Below, one piece after another: positions 36,719 to 50,332 of a stretch of DNA of 64,000 nt (its first letter is position 1; every line of letters starts with the position of its first letter). The notes under the pieces were generated by a model. The model had not been told where the DNA came from. It made no database searches and saw nothing but the letters and a program-made list of their open reading frames with translations. A program made the position numbers and the translations under genes. The stretch is taken from contig OX419756.1 of the NCBI GenBank assembly GCA_948567375.1, positions 56,894,552 through 56,958,551 on the forward strand, read 5' to 3'. This stretch comes from Lunularia cruciata (Eukaryota > Streptophyta > Marchantiopsida > Lunulariales > Lunulariaceae).

Positions 36719-39700
36719 AGTACAATTTATACATGTATGTTCATGTACATGTACAATACTGTTCACTAGTTAAATTGAGGTAGGTTATTTGACTTTGATT
36801 TAAGGGTTTGATTATTTATTGGAGGTAGTATCGAGACCACGATCTGTAATCCTACTTATTACTACTAGGATCGAGCAAAATTACTTTAGCCATGATTTGA
36901 TATTATGATTATTCATTTGAGATGATATTGAGAAACTTTGGAAAAGTAATCACACGATACCAATCTACACTTCACGTAGATTCAACTTCAGTTTCAAAAG
37001 GATATTCCCTTTCAATAACTTAACTATCAAAACAACGTAAATAGAGTACGTTGACTATTAAATGGCAAAAGTGAACAAATCTATAATTTATTTTTCAAAA
37101 AGTAGAGTTTAATAGTTTCTCTACTTTCAAGATAAATATTCTCTGTGCTTTCTTCAATTGTTGTTTATCCTTATTGTTGCCTTTTCAGTTACTCCCGATC
37201 ACTAACAATTAGAGAGAGTCAGCTAGATCTAATACCTATATTCTATCCAATCTAAATGATTCAAAGCAATTCGCCCCACGTCTCGAACTTTGATCAGTGA
37301 AGTAGCGTATGCTGGGTTTGAAACTGATTCTGATTACCGACCACAGGGGAAAGGCGTTATCACTCGAGGAATTTACGTTTTGTTCTTCGAGTGTTCCCAC
37401 ATGAAAATTCCGGATCATAAAGGTAAGAACTGTCAGGGAATGACCTCCATGTCATCCGCTAAGAATATACAAACAATAACTGAAGGCATTTCCTTTAAAA
37501 GTTAGGACAGCGGAGTGGACTTCTCACTATCAGTTACGAGAGAAGAATATACAATGCCATAAAATGAACCGACGGAGTATCAAAGTAAACAAGGAGGATC
37601 TAGTTGACGATGTTTGCTTGTAGAATCAGCAGGCTTAAAGTCCATCAATCCATACAGTCACCTAGAAGAATATCACTGCAGCAAATATCTGTTTGGTCTC
37701 CCACTCATTTGTCATTCTTCTGTTCCAGGAATTTATAATCTTAGGTAAAGTGGTGAAGAAGGTTCAGCTTGTGATTTTCTAGGCATGACATCCGTGATCT
37801 CATCAGAACACTGTTCCCAGTTTTCCATCGGATTTCATTGCTGAAATTTAAAAGGAAGTGAGGTATGTGGGAGAGGTAACGCTTGATTCCTGGGGAGCCT
37901 CGATACTTTATGGAATTCGTTTAAAATTTCTCCTCTAAATTCTGATCGATAACAGTTGCAAAGTGCCTCGCCACCAGCTTCAAGACACCTATCAAACTGC
38001 TGGGACACTGGAAACAAAAAAGTAGCGTTGAACCAAATATGAAATTATGGCTCCCATGTCCTAATTCTTTGTAATTCATCACTGGCTTTGACCATTCAGT
38101 GTCACCATGGCATTTTGACCATCGCGATCAGCTTTTGGTCGTCGTCTTGGGCTCACAGTAGTCACCAAGAAATAGAATTCCTCCAGAAGGCAAACGAGAG
38201 GAAAGAAGTAGTTTCACTGTTCGTAAATGATAGAAACCAGTTTAACTGATTGTACAATATGATCAGGTCCCAACTTTTGTTTCTATTCCGATTAGAACTA
38301 CAAGAACCAGAGTTGTCAATTCTCGTATCCAGCCTTGACTTTAACGAGCAGAGTATAATGGGGAGTTTTAAAAGAAGTTGTTTCGTCCAAATGCACAATG
38401 CACATATATCTCTATATACTAGAGGTTTACCATGTCTTGGTTGATGTAAGAACTGAAAATAATTAAAGTGCAAATGGTTTAATATCCATTTGCAGGCGCT
38501 GTATCAAGCGCTATATGATTCGTTATGATCAATGCATCTTACGTGGATAAATTTGTATCACATCATTGTGAGTATAATGGAGAAATCAATAGTTCTTTGT
38601 GCATCGGCAAGATCACAATGAACTTCATCAGATCACTTTTCTGGCACAAGTAAAAAGTTTATCAGAGACAATATCCACATGTCTGCAATTAATTAGGACC
38701 TTGAACTTTGGCCTAACATCCTCCCCGTAAGTATTTCAAAAGCCGATACAAAAGGTCGATTGTCCAGAGAAGTCATCCTGATATAATATAAATGGAAGAC
38801 CCTCGAGAGGTATTGCCTGCTTAGGGCAACATTTGGGGATGTTTTCTAACATCCCCAAATCCAACATCTATATTTTGTTGATAGATAAGAGAATACGGAT
38901 AAAAAACCACAGTGTAAATATCATGCCAAAGTTTGATATTTTGTAAAGCAACATATCACGGAGAAAGGAGTTGCCACTGATTCGAGAATGACGATTAGAT
39001 AAAACTTTTACGACAGTTGAGAGCAGGATAAAGTAAAAAGAAGCACGAGGGCATGTGTAAAGTTATTAATTTTTGCATGCGGTGCAATGAATTTTCAACA
39101 AGTGCAGATACAGTCCAAGACGAGTTGTGCAAGGATGGAGCCAGAGTTGTTACTCTATAGAATAGATATCCAGATTTACATCTGGAGATATACGAGTGTG
39201 GAAAGAGAGATGTAGGTAAAATAAAAAGGGTCTAAGAGCAATAAGCGTTAGCCAAAACCTGGGATAAAGATTTGACCATTTACAGTCATCGTATAGAGGT
39301 TGGGAAACATTGGGTGTGTATAAAACGTCTAAGGCTCAAAAGAGTTTGTCCACTTTTGAACTTGGGCCGGATTTTCCTATAAAACGATATTTTCCTACAT
39401 TTTATACGAAAATACAAGAAATCGTGAGACGAAAAGGTACTCGACTTGAAGGGAAAAGCCACCCTTCATAACGCTTGGTCACCTCATGCCTATTTCCGGA
39501 CCTCCACTCCAACATCCGTGAATAAAAAGTTCTCAACTTAGAGGAAAACCCATCCTTCGTACACTTGATCACCTCAAGCTGATTCCACACTCCATGCCTG
39601 GAACTTGTCGTTCTTCCTAAGTGGGTAAAGTTTTGCATAACACACCGTTGTTAGAAAATCCCAAGATAAAGGTGAGACATATATCTCACAGATCAGCAAG

Positions 39701-40800
39701 AAGGCTATGCCTTTTGAGATAGTATTTTACCCCTGCCACAGGAGATTTAAGTTAAGAAGGGACTTTGCTTATCACTACCGTTAATTTCAACTTTACCGAT
39801 ACGTCCAAGTATGTGTGTTCGGAGTGGAAGATAGTTCATGTATTTTGAGGAGCGTGGAACGAAGTTATTCCTCTTGCACAAAATCAATCCCAGCTGTTAA
39901 ATGCTCATCGTGTAAAGTTTGCTACAATATGCACAAGGTTTCCATCGAGGCTGGGAACTTTAGGATGGCCCTTCCTTGGACCGAATATTTGTGAAACATA
40001 TTTGCAACATCACTTCTAGATCTCCATTTTCTCAAGCACCGTCACGATTTTATTCAGGTGGTTAAGGGTTCCTGTAGATATTTATTTTGCCCTTCAATCA
40101 CATACGGGGACTCTCCACACAGCAACTTTAAAAGAAATCTTAGAATACTTTTTATTCACGCTCTAAAAGAAAGTATAAACAGATTTAAAAACTGGTCTTT
40201 ATCTTCCTTCTCTATCCAAATAGGAATTAGATTATCATATTGGCTAAAGTACACTTAGTTGTTTCAATCCATGGATTGGTTAAATGCCCAAGTCTATTTG
40301 AGTCATACAGGTATTAAGATGAAATTAGGTTCACTCTCTTGAATAGCCCCTCCCTACCAAAGAGCTATGAATCTATATGGATAATCAGATTTCCAGATAT
40401 ATCTTTCATCATCGAGACCTCAAACGTTTTTTGCACGTTTAGTCCTGTCAATGTCCTTGAAGAGAATTATGAACAACGAGATCCATCTATCAATTGTAAA
40501 ATGCCATTTTGGTGCTTTTGTTTTATTTGCAAAAAGTCTTCGAGGGTATTTTCTGCGCTTGGATCAAGTGAAAGTTGACTGGAAAGGTTGCGCAATGCCC
40601 ACGATTGTTATCACTTCCATCAATGATCGAATTATTGTCAGAATTTCATGTGTCGAACCACTGTGACAATTTACTTTAATCGCACCCGTTATTGATCGGG
40701 CACAGTGAGAATCTTAAGCGTTGGGAACTACTTATCATAAGTTAGCTTAATCGCTCTCCAGACCCTCTCACTCATTGATTTCCTGTTGAGAGGCTCAAAA
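36719..40800. other. Intergenic DNA with one possible exon, otherwise nothing recognised
   Basis: Short open frames only. The frame 37290-37422 (+) ends in a good donor (AG|GTAAGAAC) and reads as plausible protein (patterns YAGFETDSDYRPQGKG and FFECSHMKIPD), but no homologue or partner exon was recognised. A perfect 13-bp-stem hairpin lies at 38831-38860. Confidence 0.3.
38831..38860. repeat. Perfect hairpin, 13-bp stem
   Basis: ATTTGGGGATGTT (38831-38843), loop TTCT, and its exact complement at 38848-38860. No run of T follows on either strand that would mark a polymerase III terminator. Confidence 0.85.
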
Positions 40801-42640
40801 TCCTGAGGCTTGAGTTCGATGGCTGCTGCGCAAATTTCAAGGTCATATCCGCAAACTTATCTCTAGGTGGAGACTGCCTTAGCACTACTTGCTAGGTATA
40901 GGATACTCAGAGGTCAGATGGCGCGGGATGAGACACATTCCAAGCAAATTAAGCTCTTTCACTATTCATATCAATATCTAGATCGCAGAGCAGAAGCGAC
41001 AAGAAAATGTGGTCTCTTGTGGAACACCATCGTGTTAAAAAATGAGAAAGGATTAATTCATTCTCCCGTTCAAGTGGTATAGTAAAGAAAGTAAATGAAA
41101 CCGGTTGCGGAGATTTTCTGGAAGGAAGGAGATGAAAGTGGAATGGGGGAGAGCAATTTCTGTTTCTAAGAGGAGTCCGTCGATTGACTGCTGACACCGT
41201 AGGAGGTTGTATTGTCAGTGTAGAATCGAGATTGGAAAGGGAAATGCAAAAAGAAAAGAGGCGAGTCCAGGGACTAAGAAGGGAGAACTGCTGAAGGAAG
41301 AAGCAAGGAGAGACCGACAACCCGTAGAGACGAATCTCGTGTTAAAGCAACAGGAAAGATGTCCAGGCTTCAGAGCAGAGGGAGGAGAGCAGGATGTAAG
41401 GGGAACGGTATGGGGGCTATGAAAGTGGTTAGTAGAAAGCGAGACACTACGGATACATCAGAGGAGTATGTGTCTGGCGTATTGTTGGTTGCTTCTAGAA
41501 AGTTAGACACCGAGGTGATAAGGTGGACGGACAGTAATACTACTGTATAAAGCTTCGGGGCAGCAGCGCATGCATTGGTACTACTGTACCGTACGTACAA
41601 AGAGAGAGAGAAAGAGAGAGACTCCTGTTCTTCCAGTAAGTAGACCGTCTGAGAGATCAAAAGTAGTACTTGTGGGTGATATCGACAGAAGAAGGAGAAG
41701 CAGAAGAAGCACAAATAACGAGACCGGGGCCTGGGAACAGTAAGTAGAAGTGGCAGAGAGGCACAGTAGCAGAAGGAGGTAACATGTACAGTCCTCGATA
41801 AGGGAACTCAAGGGAACTTATAATCCCAAGAATCTTAGAAGTCGACAGACACGAGAGCTGCGCACAATTCTTTCGTACCTTCAGGAGATTTCGAAGAAGC
41901 AGCCGAGTGTTGGATGGATGATAGGGAGGGGAAGGAAGTCCATGCACACAATTCAACTTGGGAAAAAAGAATATTCAGCGTTTGAAAGCCGTCGACTTGA
42001 ACCAACAAAGAAAACGTTGGGCTTCTCGCCATCTGGCTGTCTGGGACTCTGGACCTCCGAGGAAGACGTATACCGATGCGAGTATCAATCCAATTTTATG
42101 TTGTCCGAGCGCTAAATAGAGGGCAAGCAAATGAAGCAACTTGCCGCTGCATAGAGGGACGGGCCAGCTGACGCTCTTGTCCAAGTGCAACAGTAGACAA
42201 GAGTATGTAGTCTCTAGAGCACCAAGGACGAACAAGAGACTCGAACCGCCCCGACCCATGATACCCGTCATGAGCAAACCAAGTGTACCCGCACGCACAG
42301 GCACCACGAAACCCAGCGATGTCGGCGGAGAGAGAGCCACCCACTGCTGAAACATGGGTGCGGAGAAGGAGGACGAATGGCTGGAGGGACTAATCGCAAA
42401 TGAACAACGACAAGCCTCGACTTGCCTGACCAAATCATTTGCCTGTGCTTCGACCAATATCTCAGACCAACCACCAAAGAAATTGTAAGAAACAATATTT
42501 CCCTGCTCCTGCCTGTCCATCCTCGCGTCGTTCGTCGCAGAACGTGGTGTTTTCGCCAATCAATTCATGGACTTGCTCTTTGGACTCCGGCTCTACCTAA
42601 GCATGTCTGAAAAGCTTATGTTTCTTATTGATTATTCGAT
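40801..42640. other. Purine-rich segment with possible transcription unit
   Basis: Higher GC than its surroundings. The + strand is GA-rich (GA repeats at about 41600-41630), so the - strand is CT-rich as in many plant 5' leaders. A - strand frame of 194 codons (42559-41975) is the longest non-transposon frame outside DEG2, but has no recognisable domain and is rich in Leu, Ser and Cys in a way that suggests a frame shadow. On the + strand a tiny frame (ATGGCTGCTGCG, 40819) is open for 15 codons. Nothing can be named. Confidence 0.2.
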
Positions 42641-45600
42641 TATTTCTTATTGATTATGCACAGCTTCACAAACAGCTAGTGAGCACTCAACAGACGTTAT
42701 TACCTAATTCCACTTCCCAAATGGCGACGGTTTACATATGCTGATCGTCACACGTACGTTGCAATAATCCCTATTTGGCTGAGCACTTGAGCAGCGTCAG
42801 TGCCCGCTTCTACGATTGTCCAACTTGTTGAACAAATTTCCTAGAATAGACGTTAGTTCTTCATTCTGCTTGGGTAAGCAGATGGGTCAAGAGCACACTC
42901 AGATATTGCACTTATTAGTTTCAGATAATGGCTTTTGGCGAACGTAGTCATAAGTTGTTTTGATTGTGTGACGAGAACAGACAGATGATGGATATCAAGG
43001 CTAGGTCTAGGGTACATTGCTCAAGAAACTCAGAGGGGGATGAACATTTACTAAGGTAGATGCTTTGTGACCCTCGAATTAAATGCTTCCAACAGGTACG
43101 GTAGTGGACACTATTTGTATACTGGTGGGAAACTCTAAGTTCTCCGATTCCCCCAAACACCCAAAAGACTTAGATCCGATCCTTCTATTTAGAAACTTGT
43201 TACTTGAATCACCAGATAAACCTCATAATCAGACGTGCTAACAGACATGTAGCTGCAAGTGGAAAATTCGCTGCTATTAGAGTCCCTGAACCGTTGATAT
43301 CTCAAAATTTTAAGGACTGCAAAGGCAATTGTAGTGTAATCCGCCTTCGAAGGGTATAACTGTTTTCTTTGAGATAAACCTTTCCGCCATCTTCTTCTCA
43401 TTGTTGCAACCGTGACTCCATTCTTCAGGTTGGTAACGATCATTTGGAGTTAGTATCTGCAGTGCAGTTCCTTCGAGCTCCCATTTCTGTCGCCGAGAGC
43501 TAGATTTCAGTTGAGTGAAAGTCGGCACATATATAGCACTTGTGAAAAGCGTTTCTGAGTACTTACCTGAAGGACTCTCAGATAGGTACCCTCAGTCTCG
43601 CCCGAATCCAAAAATTCAAGCGAAAGTTAGATTTCAAGCAGAAACTTTGTCATGCCGCTTACTCCATTTACTATTATTAGGAGATCCTAAAGCGCAGTCA
43701 GAGCTTCGAAGGTACAGCTGCAAATGGGCCTTGGAATTCGATCTCGGATCCTGAGAAAGGATCTTGCTCTCACTGCCAGTCGAATACTGAGCGACATTCA
43801 GTGTCAAGTCGAGGATTCCTCAGAGCTTGAATCCTGAACCTTACAATAGTCTCAAAACATAGGCCGTACCTATGATCTAATTTACGAGGCCAAAGACTTT
43901 CTAAAGAGAGGGTCCAACGTCACGTACGACGGTTCTGATTCATCCTTCCTTTGAATTCTGATCACGTCAAGTGTCACCTTTACTAGACTTTACGAGTGTT
44001 CTTTTGTTGCGTTTCAGTCTCATCCTCTATTCCAAGTAGGTTCTTTTGATCATTTCCTGTCTGCAGTTGACATGACAATTTTCGTCAATTACCGTGTCGC
44101 TCCTTGACAATTTTTTGACGAAGTGCTTGAAAGATTTGGCTGTCTGTACGTAGCTCTTACTTTCAACTGTCTCATCCGTGTTTCTCGTTTCTCACCAACG
44201 TCAAGCAGCAGAGACTTGAATTTGTGGAATTGTTAGCGGACTATGAGTGTCTGTTTGTCCATTTACTAACATTCAGTTACGTGCGTTGGGCCGTTTTTAA
44301 GCTTTGCAGACAGTGATTTGCGCCGAGCTGAGTACGTAAGAATTAACTTCGATCACACGTCTATACCACGTCTTTTTCTGCATGTGCATGCGTATTGCTA
44401 CGGAGACTACTCAGGTGAGCATGCCTTGACAGCTGCAGTGCGTCCACTATAATTCTGTTATCCTAGGCCTTGAAGTGCTTAGATCGATGTTCACTGTGCT
44501 CAGCATCTTCTTGGTGTAACGTTCCAACTGCTCTTCTTACCCTGATAGCATAGGATGTTGGACGGAGAAACGCAATAACGAAATGCTCACATGCATGCCT
44601 CGCAATTCTGCTGGTTCGGCTCAGCTGCAGTTTGCTCATTGTTGGGATCTGTACTTTGCTCACTTGTGACGAGATTCGTTTGATCGACAACGAATTGCAA
44701 CTGACTACCTCAGGGTAAGCCATGCAGTCGTGGAATCTATCGAACTGCAACGTCACTGACGATACTCATTGCAATGAGCCCCTCATCTCTGAAATTGGGC
44801 TCAAAGCTTTCATTGAACTCTTCGTGGCACGTTTTGCAGCAAGTCCATGAAGTTAATTTTGGACGTCGAGAATGTGATGTTTTAGTGTGCACAGATATGT
44901 CTTTATATGCTTGTGTTTATTGGCTGCCTTAAATCCATTGCTCCCAGTAAATGTCACTCATTGAATCCGGAACAACGCACCTGAAACGCATAGTGATTGA
45001 AGCAGGAGCTGCAGGGCCCAATTCCCAGGACTGACAGAACTTTCTGCGCGATTCCACACGCAGAGACATGTTTACTGAAGTCGCAAATGAGCCAAGTTAC
45101 AGTATCCTTGCAAGATATATCTGCTTTGATGATCATTCAAGGAGCTTATATTAAAGAATTGGTCCATAAGTCGGCAGCTAATAATGATCCACAAGCCGAA
45201 GTCTACATCACCTTCCCGTTAGATTCTACTGAAGTGCATGAAACATGAAATTCAGTACAAGGTGCGAAATTTGTACTGCTTCTGTTAAGTTGCAATGTCC
45301 TGATAGATTTCCAGCGCTGTATGTCCTTGTTTTACTGACTTCGAGTGACTGAAATGATGCCGATGATTAGCAGAAGTAGCGATCACGTTTAATTCCCTCT
45401 CATCTTTTGCGGGGTAATCGTGGAAGCTGATTAAGAGCACTGTAGTACGAGATTATTCCATTCTGAATTCATGGAAATCAATAGTGTACTCATGAACGAA
45501 TAGAAAAAGCAGGAAAGTCACTACAAGAAATAAGTAGGTCTGATGTCATTATTTGGAAGTTGATGCTCTCATTAATCCAATCCATCTGAGTACAGTTTTG

Positions 45601-46820
45601 AAGGAATTCGGTAATAAGCACTACTCCAATAACGATTTGCGATAAATTCAATAGTTTATCACAGATCATTATTATACCCTCCTTACAGATTGTGTGAATA
45701 AAACTTTTAAATTTCCGTTGTCCTAGACAGATGAAGATGAAGGACAAAGATCATTACATAAGCGATGGTACAATCAGCATACTTATAAATAATCATTAAA
45801 CTAATCTGTTTCTAAGTTTCAGTTTATCAATTTTTACCAAATAAAGGAGGGTTCTAGAAGTATTTCTAGAACCAACTAATCTAAGTAATGAGGTTTATCC
45901 CTTCAGATGAGCTTCCGGTTAAATTCTCTTCGACATACTGGAGAGCAGAATGTCAAATACCTGACAAAGATGGTTTTCTACTTTAACAAATAAGAAGAAC
46001 ATGAACAACATGATATTCCACCTTCCGTCGCTACAGTCAAGTGCGTATATACATATTTCTTTCCTCATTCCACATTAAATATGCGATATAGAGTCCCTGG
46101 AAGATAAATATTTCATTAGCTATATGTAACATTAGGTAATCAAACTTTGAGTACCTATTAATATAACTGTATGTACCTATTTGGGGCTGATTGTTTATCA
46201 ACTGACGGGGCCAGGGTTATTAAGTACTATATACTTCGTTTATGTTCACTTTAATGGTGTTGGTTCAAGTTATTCCTAGCTAACATTAATGTATCTCATT
46301 AAAATAACTAGATCAATAAATTATGTTATATTTGACTATAAAACTTGTCTCTTTATTTACTAAACGAAATTTAATATCATATCTTTTTATAGCTACTTTT
46401 TGAAGTAATTGCAAGCTAAGTACAAACAATACATTTAATAATTCTGTAGTTAGTATGCAACACATTGGACCTACCGCAAAGACAACAATTTTGATTTGTA
46501 AGTTTCTTACTTGAATGAAGGACTGATATAATATCTATCAATTTGAACCTTTTGTGGAATACCGGTTTAAATTTATTCTGAAATGCTATTGGGGCTCGGG
46601 ACACTTCCTTTACTTGCAAGAACATCATCCATTTTATTACTCGAACTTGGATTCATCTAACGAATGAGTTCCCTAGTCGTACATTCACCACAGTATTCCA
46701 ACTCGGCCATGAATTAGCTATTATCAGCATCCCCTTCTTGGACCTTCATGTCTCATTTCCCTTGTGTACAATGATCGCTTCTCTTCATATGTGTTATTTT
46801 CCCTTCCTTTCCTTCAGAAA
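42641..46820. other. Intergenic DNA, weak open frames only
   Basis: Frames of 60-97 codons occur on both strands. The frame 44997-45248 (+, 83 codons) has a protein-like middle part (patterns SQVTVSLQDISAL and GAYIKELVHKSA) but no recognised family and no splice partner. The rest is unremarkable, becoming AT-rich after about 45500. Confidence 0.25.
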
Positions 46821-46905
46821 AAGGTGACCGTGTGGAAAACATGGAAGACCCTATCAAGCCCGTACAAGAGGGAGACAAAAGAGGTAAAATAGGGCTAAGC
46901 CTCCA
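46821..46905 (-). repeat. Dispersed repeat, copy 3
   Basis: On the - strand: GGCTTAGCCCTATTTTA, then CTCTTGTACGGGCTTGATAG, GTCTTCCATG and ACGGTCACCTTTTTC. Same order as the copies at 25961 and 60063, and includes the 5' GGCTTAGCC block seen at 60063. Confidence 0.65.
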
Positions 46906-49900
46906 TTGTATCTGCATGATAAATCTACCTTATTGTATCTAAGATATTCCCACTATGCAAGTCGTAAGGTCTACAAACTACTGGAGGATCTGACAAAGTG
47001 TTATTGCTCTCCTATGAATTGCACCAGCCAGTGCTCTTTGTCAAGCAATGGATACACATTGTCTGAAATATGATACAAAGTACGAGAGTAAGAATTGTGC
47101 CCCATGACATTTAATATGATATGCTCTTGTGCACTCCCTAACAAATGTGTCAAACACCGGATCCATCACTCCATATAACTCCACGGCTAGAGGAGCAAAA
47201 AGGTGACCTCACTACATACCCCTATACTTAGAGACCTTGCCTGCTGCTCTTCCACTTAACGCCCATCCAAAGGAATGAATAATCACTCCCTCCCAAATTA
47301 CATCACATGTAAGGTTTGTAATCACAACATCCTCTATTGTCACTTGGATCATTTCAGTCCAAGTATAAGTTTTCCCTCCCACTTGTTATTTGCAAAGCAT
47401 ACTAATGTTCCCTCCAAGCAAGAAGTACCTTTTCTTTCTACTTCACTACATATTTATCCTTTGTTAGTCTCTCCTTATCTACTCTAGTCTCTCTCTATTT
47501 ATGTGTTTGTCATTTTACAAAATTTTCCTTCTAGTTGTGCTGCACTTTAGGTTTCTGGTCTTGCACCCACTTGCTCCTAAATTCTAAATCTTAACAAAGG
47601 CAAATCCTTCCTATAGTATTTACTTTGTTGTTACTAGCATGTAATTGTTAAAAAAGATGTACAAAAAAACTAGAAATGAGAGTTTCAAATTGGAAATATA
47701 ATCATTTACATGTAGGCAATGACAATATTATTTATTTATACTTTAGTTTTACTTTCTTAAATTTAAAATTTGTAATTAAAATTTTTAATCTGAGAGAATC
47801 AAGGAGTATAGCAATATCTCATAGTAAATTATCAACTACTACACAATCCTTTTAACCACTTCTTTTCCAATTTGATCACTTAGTGGTTTTCCAATTTTAA
47901 CACCTAGATTTAATAATGCTCATTCATATGATCCATGAAATTCACAAAGTGAAACATAACGTATTTAAAGACAACATTCTTAGTATATAATACCAGTACA
48001 TATACAAAGTTCTAGTTCCTATGCATAAGCTTATTCTTAAGGTTCTAAACAAGACAATGACTTGAGGAGAGTAGGGTCTTTATATTCTAGGGATTTTGCA
48101 CCCGCAAGGTCCAAGCATCCCACGGAGGGTTATTCAAGTTCCGATCTCCACTCCTTCATATCACAGTGTGACATTTGGAACTTCAAGTGATTTTGTTTCG
48201 ATTTCAACAAATAATAATAAGCAACAACATAATGCAACCGGAAAATAACATTTACCAAGTGCTAGGTAATAAGGAATCCAACACTTGACCGTAGCTCCAA
48301 TATTCTTGTAAATAATTTTGTTACCTTTTATTCTTATTAAGACAAGAATACATTCTTGCTACCAAATTTCTTGTTAAGACAAGCATTTTGGAGAATTTTG
48401 AATAAGTCTTGTCGTAACAAGAATAAAAGGTAAAACAAATAGGATTCTAATAAATTGGCTAAATTGGCTTTTTCACTGACTAGATGTTACATCATATACC
48501 ATGCAAGAAGTTCAAAACAGCATCAAGGTTTGGAACAAAGCTTACCTTAGGTCAAGTTGTTGAGTTTAGCAATCAAGAAGCACAGAGGAGAAAGAAGGAG
48601 GAAGACTAGCTTTCGGCCATTTGTTACAAGTTCTATAACTTAGATAAAAGTTTAATCGCAAATGGCTGATTGTTTGTCATGCAATTACCCATATTTACCC
48701 CGGTAGTCTTTGCAAAAAAATTGCTTACTTTGGACGACGCCAACACAAGAAAAGATATAGATAATAATGATTAGTCTTTTATCTTGATCCATGGACCAAA
48801 TTGCACTTCTTCCTCAAAAATGTGTCACAAAGGTCAGAATCCAGATGTATTTATAAAGCTCAAGTTTGCAGCAAGATAATTTTATCCTAGTGTAGACGAG
48901 ATATGCTATATATTATAATAAAAATGAGAGTCTCCTTTAGAGTTCCTGTATTTATTGTAATTGACTATTGTTAGAGTTAGAGTATTGTTCAGAAATTATT
49001 TTCTACAAAGTCCGTCTTTCTCTAGTTTCTCTGAAGTTTTCACATGTACAATAAACTACCACATTTTTCACTTGACATATACGGAAACATCCAAGCTATT
49101 TCCTTTTCTTTGAAAAAGTTGCAAACTATAATCTTTTTATACATCAAAAGAAGCAAATGGAAGAAAGAGCTAAGTTACCTAAGCTTCATAAAAAACTGTT
49201 GAAGGAGAGATAAATATTTAAGAATAATTATAGATGGGATAGATCAAGCAAAAATCTCCATTCTTTTTGTCCTTTCTCTAACCAAGAAATTTAATAAGAA
49301 TGTTCAAGTTTGAGTACACATTACTTGTACTTTATCTTTAATATCACTCTTCAAAGGCAAACATCATGTATAGAAGAATCAAAATTGATGCTAACTTGAT
49401 AATTGCTGTATTCAACATACTATTTCAGGGACTGGATGGTATATTACGTGTTATATTTAAAACTAAAAACCAGAATCCACGAAAATAAGAATGTTATCCT
49501 TGGCTGTATGTTCCTCTTCATAAAAACATGAGTTTCAAGAGAAACATAATTTATTTGTTCTTAATTGAATTCACCCATAATCAAATTGGTAACATCTTTA
49601 GTCAAACAAACAACGTAGATAAAAAAAAAAATTTACTTTTGTATCCTGAATACGTCATACAGCTTTGTATCACCACCGGCAAAACAATGGGACTTTAATT
49701 CTTATATAGTTTTTATTTTGTTTATATTAAAAGATACATTTAACCAAAAATTCAAATTTCCTAATGAAGGAAGGAGTGAGAATCTCATATTTGGATTAAA
49801 ATTTTTTCTTTCGGTTAGTCTTGGTTATGATAAGTGGTGCAAAGGAGCTAATTGAAAGACTTGAAAAGAAGAGAGACACTAACAAGCTCCTTAATTGGTT

Positions 49901-50165
49901 TGTTTGTAGGCCTGTCCTTAAATCAAGCGCTCCAACAGATAGTGAAGACTGATAAACCTTCCAACATTTTAAGACAGATATTTAAGAAATTATATATATG
50001 CGTGTTTCAGGTATCTGATTGTGAAAATAGTTAATGGTGGCATTTCTAATTTTTTTTTATCAAATATATATATATATTGGTGAAAAGAAAATATCTCGTT
50101 TTTTACTTTATTATTTCTTTCTCGTAAGAAGTGGGGCTTGAACACTATGAGCATGTTGATCGTGG
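46906..50165. other. AT-rich intergenic DNA with one inverted repeat
   Basis: No gene recognised. An imperfect inverted repeat of about 30 bp (48317-48349 with 48406-48437, sharing TTACCTTTTATTCTT and its complement) encloses two copies of TTCTTG...AAGACAAG, which resembles a decayed foldback or MITE of about 125 bp. Confidence 0.4.
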
Positions 50166-50332
50166 TAGCAAGTCACTCTTGAATTTATTAAGGATCGTAT
50201 TTGTGTTTAGTGAGAGAAAAGAGCAGTATTTTGGCATTTAGAACATCGTTTAGATGCAAATTTACAACTATCTGACTAATATTGGCAATCTAAGGATCTT
50301 GATAGCAAGACACTATTGAATTTATTAAGGAT
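50166..50332 (+). repeat. Short repeat block with copy at 55772
   Basis: The motif TAGCAAG(T/A)CACT...TTTATTAAGGAT occurs at 50166 and 50303, flanking a segment 50197-50291 (GTATTTGTGTTT...ATTGGCAATC) whose diverged copy lies at 55772-55867 in the same direction, 5.6 kb away. They could be decayed ends of one element, but the matched part is short. Confidence 0.5.

Noticed and set aside
41600-41630. GA repeat as a regulatory element
   Set aside because: Simple GA tracts are common in plant leaders and there is no defined gene to regulate.
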